Positions 1 to 7,757 of a DNA stretch of 40,361 nt are shown here, one piece after another. The position numbers and the translations under genes were made by a program. Origin of the DNA: Paracoccaceae bacterium (lineage in GTDB: Bacteria; Pseudomonadota; Alphaproteobacteria; Rhodobacterales; Rhodobacteraceae). Position 1 is the first letter of the stretch. Every line of letters begins with the position of its first letter. The notes beneath the pieces are model-generated. The model was not told where the DNA came from. It saw only the letters and a list, made by a program, of their open reading frames with translations, and did not search any database. The DNA lies in the NCBI GenBank assembly GCA_002709405.1, contig PAQV01000047.1, positions 1 to 40,361 of the forward strand, given 5' to 3'.

Positions 1-2
1 AA

Positions 3-77
3 TGGTGGGTGATAAGAGATTTGAACTCCTGACATCTTCGATGTGAACGAAGCGCTCTACCACTGAGCTAATCACCC
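3..77 (-). tRNA. tRNA-Val (anticodon CAC)
   Basis: On the minus strand the sequence folds as a standard cloverleaf. The acceptor GGGTGAT (77 to 71) pairs with ATCACCC (13 to 7), the discriminator is A, and CCA is encoded at 5-3. The anticodon stem CTTCG/CGAAG encloses the loop TTCACAT, giving anticodon CAC (Val, GUG codons). The T loop TTCAAAT is present. The 5' end lies only two bases from a hairpin that closes the upstream HU-like gene, so the two are probably cotranscribed. Confidence 0.96.
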
Positions 78-79
78 GT

Positions 80-102
80 GAGGCAGGCTTTTAGCCTGCC
101 TC
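80..102 (-). terminator. Perfect 9-bp hairpin carrying the HU-gene stop codon in its loop
   Basis: The arms GAGGCAGGC and GCCTGCCTC are perfectly complementary and the 5-base loop contains the TAA stop of the HU-like gene (91-93). One arm therefore encodes the last residues of the protein. No T-tract follows; tRNA-Val starts two bases further on. It may act as a weak terminator, or as a processing or mRNA-end hairpin between the gene and the tRNA. Confidence 0.6.
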
Positions 103-567
103 GTCGTCCTCTGCAAGAGGCTGATTTAGCTTTGCACCTACGTCACCCTGGCGGCGCACCTTGCAGACGATCACCTGCCCCTGCGCCTTGTCCTCGCGCC
201 GATTGATCCGCACCTTGCCCAGCGGATTGAGGTTCATCGGCCGTTCGTCGGACAGCGCCTCTCCGAGCACCGCGAGCATGGCATCGACCACGGGCTTTGC
301 GTCCCGCCGCTTGACCCCGCTGCGCGCGGCCACCAGGTCGTAAAGCTCCTTGCGCTTCAGTTCGACCGAGGCCGGTTCGTCATCGCCGTCCATGGCACTG
401 TCCACGGCTTGAAGGATGACAGGCTCCGGCATGTCGCTGTCGGTGGGTTCGGTCATGTCCGTCTCATTCTCCGGGCCCATGGCATCCTGGCGTTCGGTCC
501 GGCGTGTGTCAGTGGCGTCTGTCCCTGTCAGGAAGTTCGACAAGGCGCCAAATTTCGGGGAAGGCAT
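91..567 (-). CDS. HU-family-like DNA-binding protein with acidic N-terminal extension
   Basis: A 158-residue protein. Residues from about 70 resemble the helical dimerisation body of HU/IHF proteins (ELKRKELYDLVAARSG, then KRRDAKPVVDAMLAVLGEAL), followed by a short LNPLGKVRINRRE strand. The long DNA-binding beta arm seen in a normal 90-residue HU looks shortened. The first 65 or so residues are an extension rich in D, E, T and P, and the C-terminus is again acidic. The ATG at 567 is chosen because GGAG lies 7 bases upstream; a TTG directly before it is the alternative. It lies downstream of lon on the same strand, where many alphaproteobacteria carry an HU gene. DNA binding in the nucleoid is inferred; the altered arm suggests binding unlike classical HU. 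Confidence 0.75.
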   Translation of the reverse strand: MPSPKFGALSNFLTGTDATDTRRTERQDAMGPENETDMTEPTDSDMPEPVILQAVDSAMDGDDEPASVELKRKELYDLVAARSGVKRRDAKPVVDAMLAVLGEALSDERPMNLNPLGKVRINRREDKAQGQVIVCKVRRQGDVGAKLNQPLAEDDEAG

Positions 568-701
568 CAAAAAACTCCGCTGGTTACGACATTTACTTGG
601 AAAACCCTAACAAGCTTGGGCAATTCGCACCAGCGGCCCACCGGAAATAGAATGCACAGGCCTCCAATCCACCCCAAGATGCCGGGATCCGCGCCGACAC
701 G

Positions 702-728
702 AAAAAGGCGCCCCCAAGGGGACGCCTT
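702..728 (-). terminator. Rho-independent terminator of lon
   Basis: On the minus strand an AAGGCGTCCCC arm pairs with a GGGGGCGCC-type arm and is followed by five T residues (706-702). It lies 37 bases after the lon stop codon, so lon is probably terminated separately from the HU-like gene. Confidence 0.85.
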
Positions 729-764
729 CCTGTGTCAGCCGGTAAAGACCGGATTAATCCGCGA

Positions 765-3179
765 TCAATGTGCGGTGGCCGAGGACCCGGCATCGGCCGC
801 AGCCTTGGCAGCCGCAGCGGCAGCCGCCGCCTCTTCTGCCGCCTCGTCCCATTCCACCGGTTCGGGCTTGCGCACCAGGGCGTGTTCCAGAACCTGCGAC
901 ACGTGGCTGACGGGGATGATCTCCAGCCCCTCCTTCACGTTGTCCGGGATCTCCGGCAGGTCCTTTTCGTTCTCCTGCGGGATCAGCACCGTCTTGACGC
1001 CCCCGCGCAGGGCCGCCAGCAGCTTTTCCTTCAGCCCGCCGATGGCCAGCGCATTGCCCCGCAGCGTGACCTCGCCCGTCATGGCGATGTCCTTGCGCAC
1101 CGGGATCTGCGTCAGCACCGACACGATCGAGGTCACCATGGCCAGGCCGGCCGACGGGCCGTCCTTGGGCGTGGCCCCTTCGGGCACGTGCACGTGGATG
1201 TCCCAGTGCTCGAACTGCGGCGGTTTGATGCCCAGCTGGGGCGAAATCGACCGCACGTAGCTGGAGGCCGCGTCGATGGATTCCTTCATCACGTCGCCCA
1301 GCTTGCCGGTGGTTTTCATCCGGCCCTTGCCCGGCAGGCGCAGCGCCTCGATGGACAGCAGCTCGCCGCCCACCGACGTATACGCCAGCCCCGTGACCAC
1401 ACCGATCTGGTCTTCCTTCTCGGCCAGGCCGAACCGGAACTTGGGCACGCCCAGGAACTCGTCGATGTTGTCCTCGGTGACGGTCACCGCCTCCGCTTCC
1501 TTCTTGATGATGCGGGTCAGCGACTTGCGGGCCACCTTGGCGATCTCGCGTTCCAGGTTCCGCACCCCCGCCTCGCGGGTATAGGTCCGGATGATCGAGG
1601 TCAGCGCGTCATCGGTCAGTTCGAATTCCTTGGCCTTCAGGCCATGGTTCTTGACCTGCTTCGGCGTCAGGTGCGCCTTGGCGATCTCGCGCTTTTCGTC
1701 CTCGGTGTAGCCGGCCAGCGAGATGATCTCCATCCGGTCCAGCAGCGGCCCGGGCATGTTGTACGAGTTCGCCGTGGTCAGGAACATCACGTCGGACAGG
1801 TCGTATTCGACCTCCAGGTAATGGTCCACGAAGGTGCCATTCTGTTCCGGATCAAGCACTTCCAGCATGGCCGAGGCCGGGTCGCCCCGAAAATCCTGGC
1901 CCATCTTGTCGATCTCGTCGAGCAGGATCAGCGGGTTCGTCGTCTTGGCCTTCTTCAGCGCCTGGATGATCTTGCCCGGCATCGACCCGATATAGGTCCG
2001 CCGGTGACCACGGATCTCGGATTCGTCACGCACGCCGCCCAGCGAGATGCGGATGAACTCGCGCCCCGTGGCCTTGGCCACCGATTTACCAAGCGAGGTC
2101 TTGCCCACGCCCGGAGGACCGACGAGGCACAGGATCGGCCCCTTCAGCTTCTTCGAGCGCTGCTGCACGGCGAGGTATTCGACGATGCGTTCCTTGACCT
2201 TGTCCAGCCCGTAGTGATCCGTGTCCAGGATCGCCTCGGCCCGGCCCAGGTCCTTCTTGACCCGGCTTTTCGTCCCCCAGGGGATCGACAGCATCCAGTC
2301 CAGGTAGTTGCGCACCACCGTCGCCTCGGCCGACATCGGAGACATGTTGCGCAGCTTCTTCAGCTCGGCATCGGCCTTTTCGCGCGCCTCTTTCGACAGC
2401 TTGGTTTCGGCGATTTTCGCTTCCAGTTCAGCGACTTCGTTCGATCCGTCCTCGCCGTCGCCCAGCTCCTTCTGAATGGCCTTCATCTGCTCATTCAGGT
2501 AGTACTCGCGCTGGGTCTTCTCCATCTGGGATTTGACGCGGGTCTTGATCTTCTTCTCGACCTGCAGGACCGACAATTCGCCCTGCATCAGCCCATAGAC
2601 CTTTTCCAGCCGTTCCGAGACGGACAGCGTTTCCAGCAGGTCCTGCTTCTGGTCGACCTCGATGCCCAGGTGGCCGGCCACCAGGTCGGCCAGGCGCGCG
2701 GGTTCGGTCGTGTCGCCGACAGCGGCCAGGGCCTCTTCGGGGATGTTCTTGCGCACCTTGGCATAGCGTTCGAACTCGTCGCCCACGGTGCGCAGCAGCG
2801 CGGCCGTCGCGGCGGGATCGCCCGGCATCTCGGTCAGGTACTCGGCCTTGGCCTCGAAATAATCGTCGTTGTCCAGGAAATCGGTGATGCGCACCCGCGC
2901 CTGCCCTTCGACCAGCACCTTGACGGTGCCATCGGGCAATTTCAGCAGTTGCAACACATTCGCCAGCACACCGGCCCGGTAGATGCCATCATGCGTCGGC
3001 TCGTCGATCGACGGGTCGATCTGGCTCGACAGCAGGATCTGCTTGTCATCGGCCATCACCTCTTCGAGGGCACGCACGGATTTCTCGCGCCCGACAAAGA
3101 GCGGCACGATCATGTGGGGGAAGACCACGATGTCGCGCAGCGGAAGGACCGGATAGGAAGCGTTGATGGGCTCTTTCAT
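765..3179 (-). CDS. lon: ATP-dependent Lon protease
   Basis: An 804-residue protein, the usual length for bacterial LonA. The N-terminal substrate-binding domain begins [21 protein letters not shown] coiled-coil stretch follows at about 200-280. The AAA+ module has Walker [10 protein letters not shown] (354-362) and Walker B LILLDEID (417-424). The protease domain has the Ser-Lys dyad: S676 in KDGPSAG and K717 in GGLKEKL. It degrades misfolded and selected regulatory proteins in the cytoplasm using ATP. The start is supported by AAGGACAGAG just upstream of the ATG. The C-terminal 25 residues are an alanine-rich low-complexity tail, longer than I expect for the family core. A terminator lies 37 bases downstream. 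Confidence 0.98.
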   Translation of the reverse strand: MKEPINASYPVLPLRDIVVFPHMIVPLFVGREKSVRALEEVMADDKQILLSSQIDPSIDEPTHDGIYRAGVLANVLQLLKLPDGTVKVLVEGQARVRITDFLDNDDYFEAKAEYLTEMPGDPAATAALLRTVGDEFERYAKVRKNIPEEALAAVGDTTEPARLADLVAGHLGIEVDQKQDLLETLSVSERLEKVYGLMQGELSVLQVEKKIKTRVKSQMEKTQREYYLNEQMKAIQKELGDGEDGSNEVAELEAKIAETKLSKEAREKADAELKKLRNMSPMSAEATVVRNYLDWMLSIPWGTKSRVKKDLGRAEAILDTDHYGLDKVKERIVEYLAVQQRSKKLKGPILCLVGPPGVGKTSLGKSVAKATGREFIRISLGGVRDESEIRGHRRTYIGSMPGKIIQALKKAKTTNPLILLDEIDKMGQDFRGDPASAMLEVLDPEQNGTFVDHYLEVEYDLSDVMFLTTANSYNMPGPLLDRMEIISLAGYTEDEKREIAKAHLTPKQVKNHGLKAKEFELTDDALTSIIRTYTREAGVRNLEREIAKVARKSLTRIIKKEAEAVTVTEDNIDEFLGVPKFRFGLAEKEDQIGVVTGLAYTSVGGELLSIEALRLPGKGRMKTTGKLGDVMKESIDAASSYVRSISPQLGIKPPQFEHWDIHVHVPEGATPKDGPSAGLAMVTSIVSVLTQIPVRKDIAMTGEVTLRGNALAIGGLKEKLLAALRGGVKTVLIPQENEKDLPEIPDNVKEGLEIIPVSHVSQVLEHALVRKPEPVEWDEAAEEAAAAAAAAKAAADAGSSATAH

Positions 3180-3647
3180 GCTCTGTCCTTATCATTGGCA
3201 AGATGGCACCGGTCCCGTCAAGGCAACCCTCGGCCATCTCCTGTCATGGAAGCTGAAGGTGGGGCTTTGCCGATCCGCTTTCAACTGCAAAAGGCCTTTG
3301 GGGGTGGAGTTTGCCCGCCTCGCGCGCCGGGCGCAAGGGCGCAATATGTGGATGGTTTCCATAGCAGTAAGGCCTTTGGCGTCCATATGTTGGCCGGCGC
3401 AAAGGCCCGGGTGCACGCCAGGTCACGGATCCGTGCGTCTGCCTCGCTGATCGGGGAATCGGCAGAATCGGTGTGGGGCGTGCAATTGCGACGGAAACCG
3501 GATCATCGGCCCCAACCTTGCCACAATCCCGGGACAATCGCCCGCCTGCGCCGCGATGCGATGCCGTTACGGAAACGTAAAGCCGGGAAATTTGCGCCGG
3601 GGCCTGCCTGCGCCTAACCGTGGAGGGGTTCATGAGGAGATCCGTCC
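3180..3647. other. Intergenic region upstream of lon
   Basis: About 470 bases with no convincing gene on either strand; the open frames have improbable, arginine- and proline-rich products. It must hold the lon promoter. The 11-base sequence AAGGCCTTTGG occurs twice in direct orientation (3291-3301 and 3369-3379), each copy containing the palindrome AAAGGCCTTT or a near form. I could not assign a promoter or a heat-shock element. Confidence 0.4.
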
Positions 3648-3791
3648 ATGCCCATAGCCGAAATCGCAACCGCCGTGCTGCTTGTGGGATGGACGCTGCG
3701 CATGACCTGGATCCTCACGTCGGGCACCCAGCCTGTGCCGGTTGCGGCTGCCCCGTCCGGGCGGCTTGCCGATCCGTCCAGGCTCAGCTGA
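3648..3791 (+). CDS. Possible small single-pass membrane protein (47 aa)
   Basis: An ATG preceded by GGAGA with 7-base spacing opens a 47-codon frame. Residues 3-23 form a hydrophobic segment (AEIATAVLLVGWTLRMTWIL), followed by a polar proline/alanine tail. It ends by overlapping the last 8 bases of the convergent gene at 3784. The ribosome site and membrane helix argue for a real gene. I do not recognise the family and GC-rich DNA can produce such frames by chance. Confidence 0.4.
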   Translation: MPIAEIATAVLLVGWTLRMTWILTSGTQPVPVAAAPSGRLADPSRLS

Positions 3792-4308
3792 TCAGGCGGC
3801 GGGCCCTGCTGGGGTGATGCACCATGCACCGGTTCATCGACCGGTGCGCGCCCAGGGCGATGATGTCGGCCCCGGCCCCCGTCAGCTCACTCGCCAGCTG
3901 CGGCATGACGTCGATGTCGGTTTCGGTGCACTGACAGATATCTCCGAACGCACCGGCCTTCGCCATGTCACGGCCCGTATCGGCGCGGTCGGAACAGTCG
4001 GTATCAGCGGCCTGGGCCGCGAACACGTCGTCTCCGGCCCCGCCTGGCACCGCGACCGGCCCGTCGGACGGTAACATTCGCAGGGTGTCGGCCAACCCGT
4101 GATAGGCCCCTTCGGACACCTTTCGAAGGTTCTGGGCCAAGCGCATGTCCTGGAACAGGGTCACGTCGAATTGTATGAGGTCGCCGGTTTCCAGAAGCTC
4201 GTCGTCCTCGTTCAGGACTTCGTTGCAGAACGCCAGGTCGCCATGGTCTTCACACCAGATCACGGCCTTCCGTTCGATATGATCGCTCCAGAGTACTACG
4301 CCAAACAT
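3784..4308 (-). CDS. Hypothetical protein with a cold-shock/OB-fold-like N-terminus
   Basis: A 174-residue protein not assigned to a named family. The first 65 residues read like a diverged cold-shock domain: an opening FGVVLWSD strand comparable to GVVKWF, a middle strand CEDHGDLAFCNEVL, then GDLIQFDV and AQNLRKV, which correspond to the GDxVxFDV and AxNVRxV strands of Csp proteins. The RNP1/RNP2 aromatic signature is not clear, so nucleic-acid binding is uncertain. Residues 75-174 match nothing I know and include several Cys and His residues. It converges on the possible small gene at 3648. A cold-shock-like role is inference only. Confidence 0.6.
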   Translation of the reverse strand: MFGVVLWSDHIERKAVIWCEDHGDLAFCNEVLNEDDELLETGDLIQFDVTLFQDMRLAQNLRKVSEGAYHGLADTLRMLPSDGPVAVPGGAGDDVFAAQAADTDCSDRADTGRDMAKAGAFGDICQCTETDIDVMPQLASELTGAGADIIALGAHRSMNRCMVHHPSRARRLIS

Positions 4309-4436
4309 GGTAAAGTCCCGCTATCGTGTGGTTCATACTGCGACAACTTCAAGCGTCCATGAACCGTAATAACTGTCCAACCCATTTGCATTTTGTGTCG
4401 CTTTTGTTAGCGTTGTGACGCGCTACTGCGCCAACT

Positions 4437-4456
4437 CTGACGCTCACTCGCGTCAG
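4437..4456. promoter_or_regulatory. Perfect inverted repeat upstream of XRE regulator
   Basis: CTGACGC and GCGTCAG form a perfect 7-base inverted repeat separated by 6 bases, about 70 bases before the XRE-family start codon. It lies in an AT-richer stretch that also contains a GCGT-N4-ACGC repeat at about 4410. It could be an operator for the regulator itself; this is inferred from position. Confidence 0.35.
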
Positions 4457-4528
4457 GTAGGGGAGGAACTGGCACAAGTCCGGACGAAAAAACGAAGCCG
4501 GATGCCAAAAAAGAACCAGGTGAAGACA

Positions 4529-5326
4529 ATGCCATCAGACAAACGGTCGCCATCCGAATTGCGCGACATGTTCGGCGCCAATTTGCGCTTGCTTTCAAAG
4601 AACTACCCATCTGTAGCAGAACTTTCGCGTCAATTGGGAATTAACCGGACGCAGTTCAACCGCTACTTGTCCGGAGAGAGTTTTCCAAGGCCCGATATCC
4701 TGGCCCGGATCTGTGCCTTCTTCGACCTCGACGCGCGAATCCTTCTTGAACCCGTAGGCGCCCTGCGCCGCCCGTCGGACATCCTGACGGGCTCTGAACT
4801 GGGCGAATTCGTCGGCGCGGGCGCGCTCAACGTGCCCGAAGACATCTTTCCCAGCGGCTTTTACCGCTTCACCCGACGGTCCTTCGTCAACGACACCCAG
4901 TTCGTCATCGGGCTGGTCTATGTTTACCGCCGCGACGGGGCGACTTACGTGCGCGGCTACGAGGCCAAGGACGCGCTGCGCCAGCAGGGCATCCCGGTCG
5001 ACCAATACTCGCGCGAGTTCCGCGGCTTCGTCACCCTGCAGGAAGACGGCATCGCCTCGGTCATGTCGCGCCGGCAGGCGATGACCTGTTCGTTCAACTA
5101 CCTGTCGCGCATCGCCTCGTTCGAGAACAACTTCTGGGTCGGCTACGTCACCCGCACCGTCCGCGAAAGCGTCAACGGCCGCCGCGCCGTGCGCATGGTC
5201 TACGAACACATCGCCTCGAACGCCGGCGAGGTGCTGTCGGCCGCCCGCTCCACCGGCTATATCGCCGAAGCGGACGTGCTGCCCTTTCACCTGCGCCTGC
5301 TGCAACCCGACGCCGAGTTCCGCTGA
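4529..5326 (+). CDS. XRE-family helix-turn-helix transcriptional regulator
   Basis: A 265-residue cytoplasmic protein. Residues about 10-65 form an XRE/Cro helix-turn-helix: LRLLSKNYPSVAELSRQLG, then INRTQFNRYLSGESFPRPDI, with the typical ending LARICAFFDLD. The remaining 190 residues are a conserved-looking alpha/beta domain (SGFYRFTRRSFVNDTQFVIG) that I cannot name; it probably senses a ligand. The ATG at 4529 is chosen because AGGTGA lies just upstream; the frame is open further 5', with ATGs at 4415 and 4502 that have weaker ribosome sites. It precedes the Rieske oxygenase on the same strand by 126 bases and could regulate it. Confidence 0.85.
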   Translation: MPSDKRSPSELRDMFGANLRLLSKNYPSVAELSRQLGINRTQFNRYLSGESFPRPDILARICAFFDLDARILLEPVGALRRPSDILTGSELGEFVGAGALNVPEDIFPSGFYRFTRRSFVNDTQFVIGLVYVYRRDGATYVRGYEAKDALRQQGIPVDQYSREFRGFVTLQEDGIASVMSRRQAMTCSFNYLSRIASFENNFWVGYVTRTVRESVNGRRAVRMVYEHIASNAGEVLSAARSTGYIAEADVLPFHLRLLQPDAEFR

Positions 5327-5452
5327 CCCGGTCCAGCCGGTCCCCGGCCCGCCATTTGGTCGCACAGCGACATGTCAGGTCGCTGCAAGACGCGCGCGGT
5401 GCCGGGGGACGGGACCACTCTGGGCGGGTAACAGCCCAGGGGACAGCGCCTC

Positions 5453-6610
5453 ATGCCGCAGATCACCGACCTTTCCACTGTGCGCGGCCCGATCGACCGG
5501 GCCATGGGCCTGCCCAACGCCCATTACACCGATGCCTCCGTCCATGCCGAGGAAACCCGCGTCCTGCTGACCGAGCAATGGGCCGGCCTGGCCGTGGCCG
5601 CCGATGTGCCCGAGCCCGGAGACGCCAAGCCCATCGACTTTCTCGGCATGCCCCTGCTGCTGCTGCGCGACAAGGCCGGCACGGTCCGGGTCTTTGAAAA
5701 CATCTGCCGCCATCGCGGCATGATCCTGGTCGACGCCCCCCGCCGCATCCAGGGCGCCATTCGCTGCCCCTACCATTCCTGGTGCTATGGCACCGACGGC
5801 CGGCTGGTCTCGACCCCGCATGTGGGCGGGCCGGGCCAGAACAGCCACGAAGGCCTGGACCGGGCCACGCTGGGCCTGAACGAAGTGCGCAGCCATGTCT
5901 GGCGTGACGTGGTCTGGGTCAACCTCTCGGGCACCGCCGCCCCGTTCGAAGACGCCATGGCCCAGGCCATCGCCCGCTGGTCCGATTTCGACCAGCCCGT
6001 GCATCACGGCGGCCCCGACAGCCGCTTTACCCTGACCGTGCAGGCCAACTGGAAGCTGGCCGTCGAAAACTACTGCGAAAGCTACCACCTGCCCTGGGTC
6101 CATCCCGGCCTGAACAGCTATTCCCGGCTGGAAGACCATTACAACATCGAAGCCCCCGACCTGTTCTCGGGCCAGGGCACCCGCGTCTACCGCCAGATCC
6201 GGGGCGAAACCGGCAACGTCTTCCCCGATTTCGCCGGGCTGGGCCCCGCCTGGGACGAGGCCGCCGAATACCTGGCCATCTATCCCAACGTCCTGCTGGG
6301 CGTGCACCGCGACCATGCCTTCGCCATCGTGCTGGTGCCCGAAGCCCAGGACCGCACCCGCGAAGAGATCCACCTGTATTATGCCACCACCGACACCGAC
6401 CCCGCCCTGCGCGCGCGCAACGCGGCCCAGTGGAAAGAGGTTTTCGAGGAAGACATCTTCGTGGTCGAGGGCATGCAGCGCGGCCGGTCCGCCCCCCGGT
6501 TCGACGGCGGGCGGTTCTCGCCGGTGATGGACGGGCCGACCCACATGTTCCACGCCTGGGTGGCGGGTCGCCTGCAGGCCGACCGAACCCGCGACCGCGC
6601 CGCCGAATGA
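5453..6610 (+). CDS. Rieske [2Fe-2S] ring-hydroxylating oxygenase, alpha subunit
   Basis: A 385-residue catalytic subunit. The Rieske cluster motif is complete: C85-x-H87 in CRHRGM and C105-x2-H108 in CPYHSW. The mononuclear iron site is also complete: ENYCESYHLPWVH supplies H212 and H217, and the third ligand is probably D334 in FEEDIFVVE. The protein would hydroxylate an aromatic substrate or an N-methylated compound using electrons from a separate reductase. No reductase or beta subunit is nearby, so the substrate cannot be fixed; relatives act on glycine betaine, carnitine and aromatic acids. Its stop overlaps the next start (ATGA), so the downstream small gene is translationally coupled. 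Confidence 0.9.
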   Translation: MPQITDLSTVRGPIDRAMGLPNAHYTDASVHAEETRVLLTEQWAGLAVAADVPEPGDAKPIDFLGMPLLLLRDKAGTVRVFENICRHRGMILVDAPRRIQGAIRCPYHSWCYGTDGRLVSTPHVGGPGQNSHEGLDRATLGLNEVRSHVWRDVVWVNLSGTAAPFEDAMAQAIARWSDFDQPVHHGGPDSRFTLTVQANWKLAVENYCESYHLPWVHPGLNSYSRLEDHYNIEAPDLFSGQGTRVYRQIRGETGNVFPDFAGLGPAWDEAAEYLAIYPNVLLGVHRDHAFAIVLVPEAQDRTREEIHLYYATTDTDPALRARNAAQWKEVFEEDIFVVEGMQRGRSAPRFDGGRFSPVMDGPTHMFHAWVAGRLQADRTRDRAAE

Positions 6611-6825
6611 GTGACCTGAACGCCCGCCTACTGCAGGCCCATGCCGCGGGCGATCACGCAGCCCTGGTTGGGCTTTACCGCGAAGCGGCCGGTTTTGAGC
6701 CCGACGAGGGCGCGCGCGGCTTCTTCCTGACCCAGGCCTATGTCTTTGCCCTGGATTGCGGTGACGGCTGCGCCGCCGACCTGCGGGCCAGCCTGGTCGC
6801 TATGGGCCGCGAAAGCGCCCCTTAA
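6607..6825 (+). CDS. Small hypothetical protein coupled to the Rieske oxygenase
   Basis: A 72-residue protein whose ATG overlaps the oxygenase stop codon by the ATGA arrangement, a strong sign of a real coupled gene. The sequence is helical and alanine-rich (LNARLLQAHAAGDHAALVGLYREAA) and resembles a single TPR-like helix pair, followed by a cysteine-containing DCGDGCAADL segment. The function is unknown. The 3' end is odd: its last 27 bases, including the stop codon, are followed by two more tandem 27-base copies. Confidence 0.75.
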   Translation: MSDLNARLLQAHAAGDHAALVGLYREAAGFEPDEGARGFFLTQAYVFALDCGDGCAADLRASLVAMGRESAP

Positions 6826-6884
6826 TCCAAACGCCGCGAAACGGCCCTGTAATTCATACGCCGCGAAACGGCCCCCTAGCTCAG
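6804..6884 (+). repeat. Three tandem 27-base units, each with an in-frame stop codon
   Basis: The units start at 6804, 6831 and 6858. The core ACGCCGCGAAACGGCCC is identical in units 2 and 3 and diverged in unit 1, which is the coding 3' end of the preceding gene. As 27 is a multiple of three, the gene's TAA (6823-6825) recurs in frame as TAA (6850-6852) and TAG (6877-6879). Readthrough would add a short RRETA-type peptide each time. The last unit touches the stop codon of the convergent gene at 6881. Confidence 0.8.
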
Positions 6885-7747
6885 ACCGGCATCGCGCCTT
6901 CGGGCAGGGCCGCCTCGCGCAGGGCCAGCTGGTCATACAGGTGCCACGAGGCATGGCCCAGCAGCGGCAGCACCACGACCAGCCCCAGGAACCCCGGCAG
7001 CAGGGCCACGAAGGTCAGCCCCGCCAGCAACCCGCCCCAGGCCAGCATCGGCACCGGATGGGCGATGACGTAGCCGATGCTTGCCACCATGGCGGTCATG
7101 AAATCGACCTCGCGGTCCAGCAGCATCGGCAGGGACAGCACGGCCATGGTGAACAGCAGCACGGCAAACCCGCCGCCCACGATCGACCCGAAGACCAGCA
7201 TCTTCAGCCCCGAGGGCGTCAGGAAGACATCCAGCGACGACGACACGTTGGTCATCGGCGACAGGCCCAGGAACAGGGCAAAGATCATGTGGCCCAGGAA
7301 GAACCAGAACAGGAAGACCACCACGATCAGGGCGCAGAGCCAGGGCAATTGCCGCCCCGCCTCGCCCCAGATCACGCCCAGGACGGGCGGCCAGGCCAGG
7401 GGCTCGCCCGCCTCGATCCGGCGGGACACCTCGTAAAGGCCCACCGCCGCGAAGGGCCCGACCAGCGGAAACCCAATGGCCGCCAGGATCAGCCAATAGC
7501 TGGTGCCCGTGGCCCCCGTCACCCAGGCCATGGCCCAGCCGATCAGGATGTAGATGACCGCGAAGACCAGCCCGAAGATTGGGGCGGCGCGGAAATCCGA
7601 CCATCCGCGCAGCAACGATCTGCGCAGGATGTCAGGCGTGACCGCCTGCAATCCCGGTGCGCCCAGGTCCTTTTCGTGCGCTTTTTCGTGGGCCTTTTCA
7701 TGCACCTGTTGATCGGCCTTTTGATCGGCCATTGCCTCCTCCCCCAT
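6881..7747 (-). CDS. DUF2189 family integral membrane protein
   Basis: A 288-residue protein with about six hydrophobic membrane segments, for example FGLVFAVIYILIGWAMAWV, LCALIVVVFLFWFFLGHMIF and LVFGSIVGGGFAVLLFTMAV. The layout and motifs such as GFPLVGPFAAVGLYEVSRR match the DUF2189 family, whose function is unknown. The N-terminus carries a short charged repeat (HEKA three times) encoded by a 12-base DNA repeat. The ATG at 7747 is chosen because the upstream amidase's stop codon lies within TAAGGAGG, leaving 5 bases to the start; a second ATG at 7732 also has GGAGGAGG before it. Amidase and membrane protein form a tight operon. Confidence 0.85.
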   Translation of the reverse strand: MGEEAMADQKADQQVHEKAHEKAHEKDLGAPGLQAVTPDILRRSLLRGWSDFRAAPIFGLVFAVIYILIGWAMAWVTGATGTSYWLILAAIGFPLVGPFAAVGLYEVSRRIEAGEPLAWPPVLGVIWGEAGRQLPWLCALIVVVFLFWFFLGHMIFALFLGLSPMTNVSSSLDVFLTPSGLKMLVFGSIVGGGFAVLLFTMAVLSLPMLLDREVDFMTAMVASIGYVIAHPVPMLAWGGLLAGLTFVALLPGFLGLVVVLPLLGHASWHLYDQLALREAALPEGAMPV

Positions 7748-7757
7748 TGCGTCCTCC

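Noticed and set aside
732-3617. A 961-codon open frame on the plus strand opposite lon
   Set aside because: It is antisense to a certain gene. Its product is rich in R, H, Q and L from reading GC-rich third positions backwards, with no motif. Similar long antisense frames at 7800-9179, 12954-14726 and 21086-22267 were rejected for the same reason.
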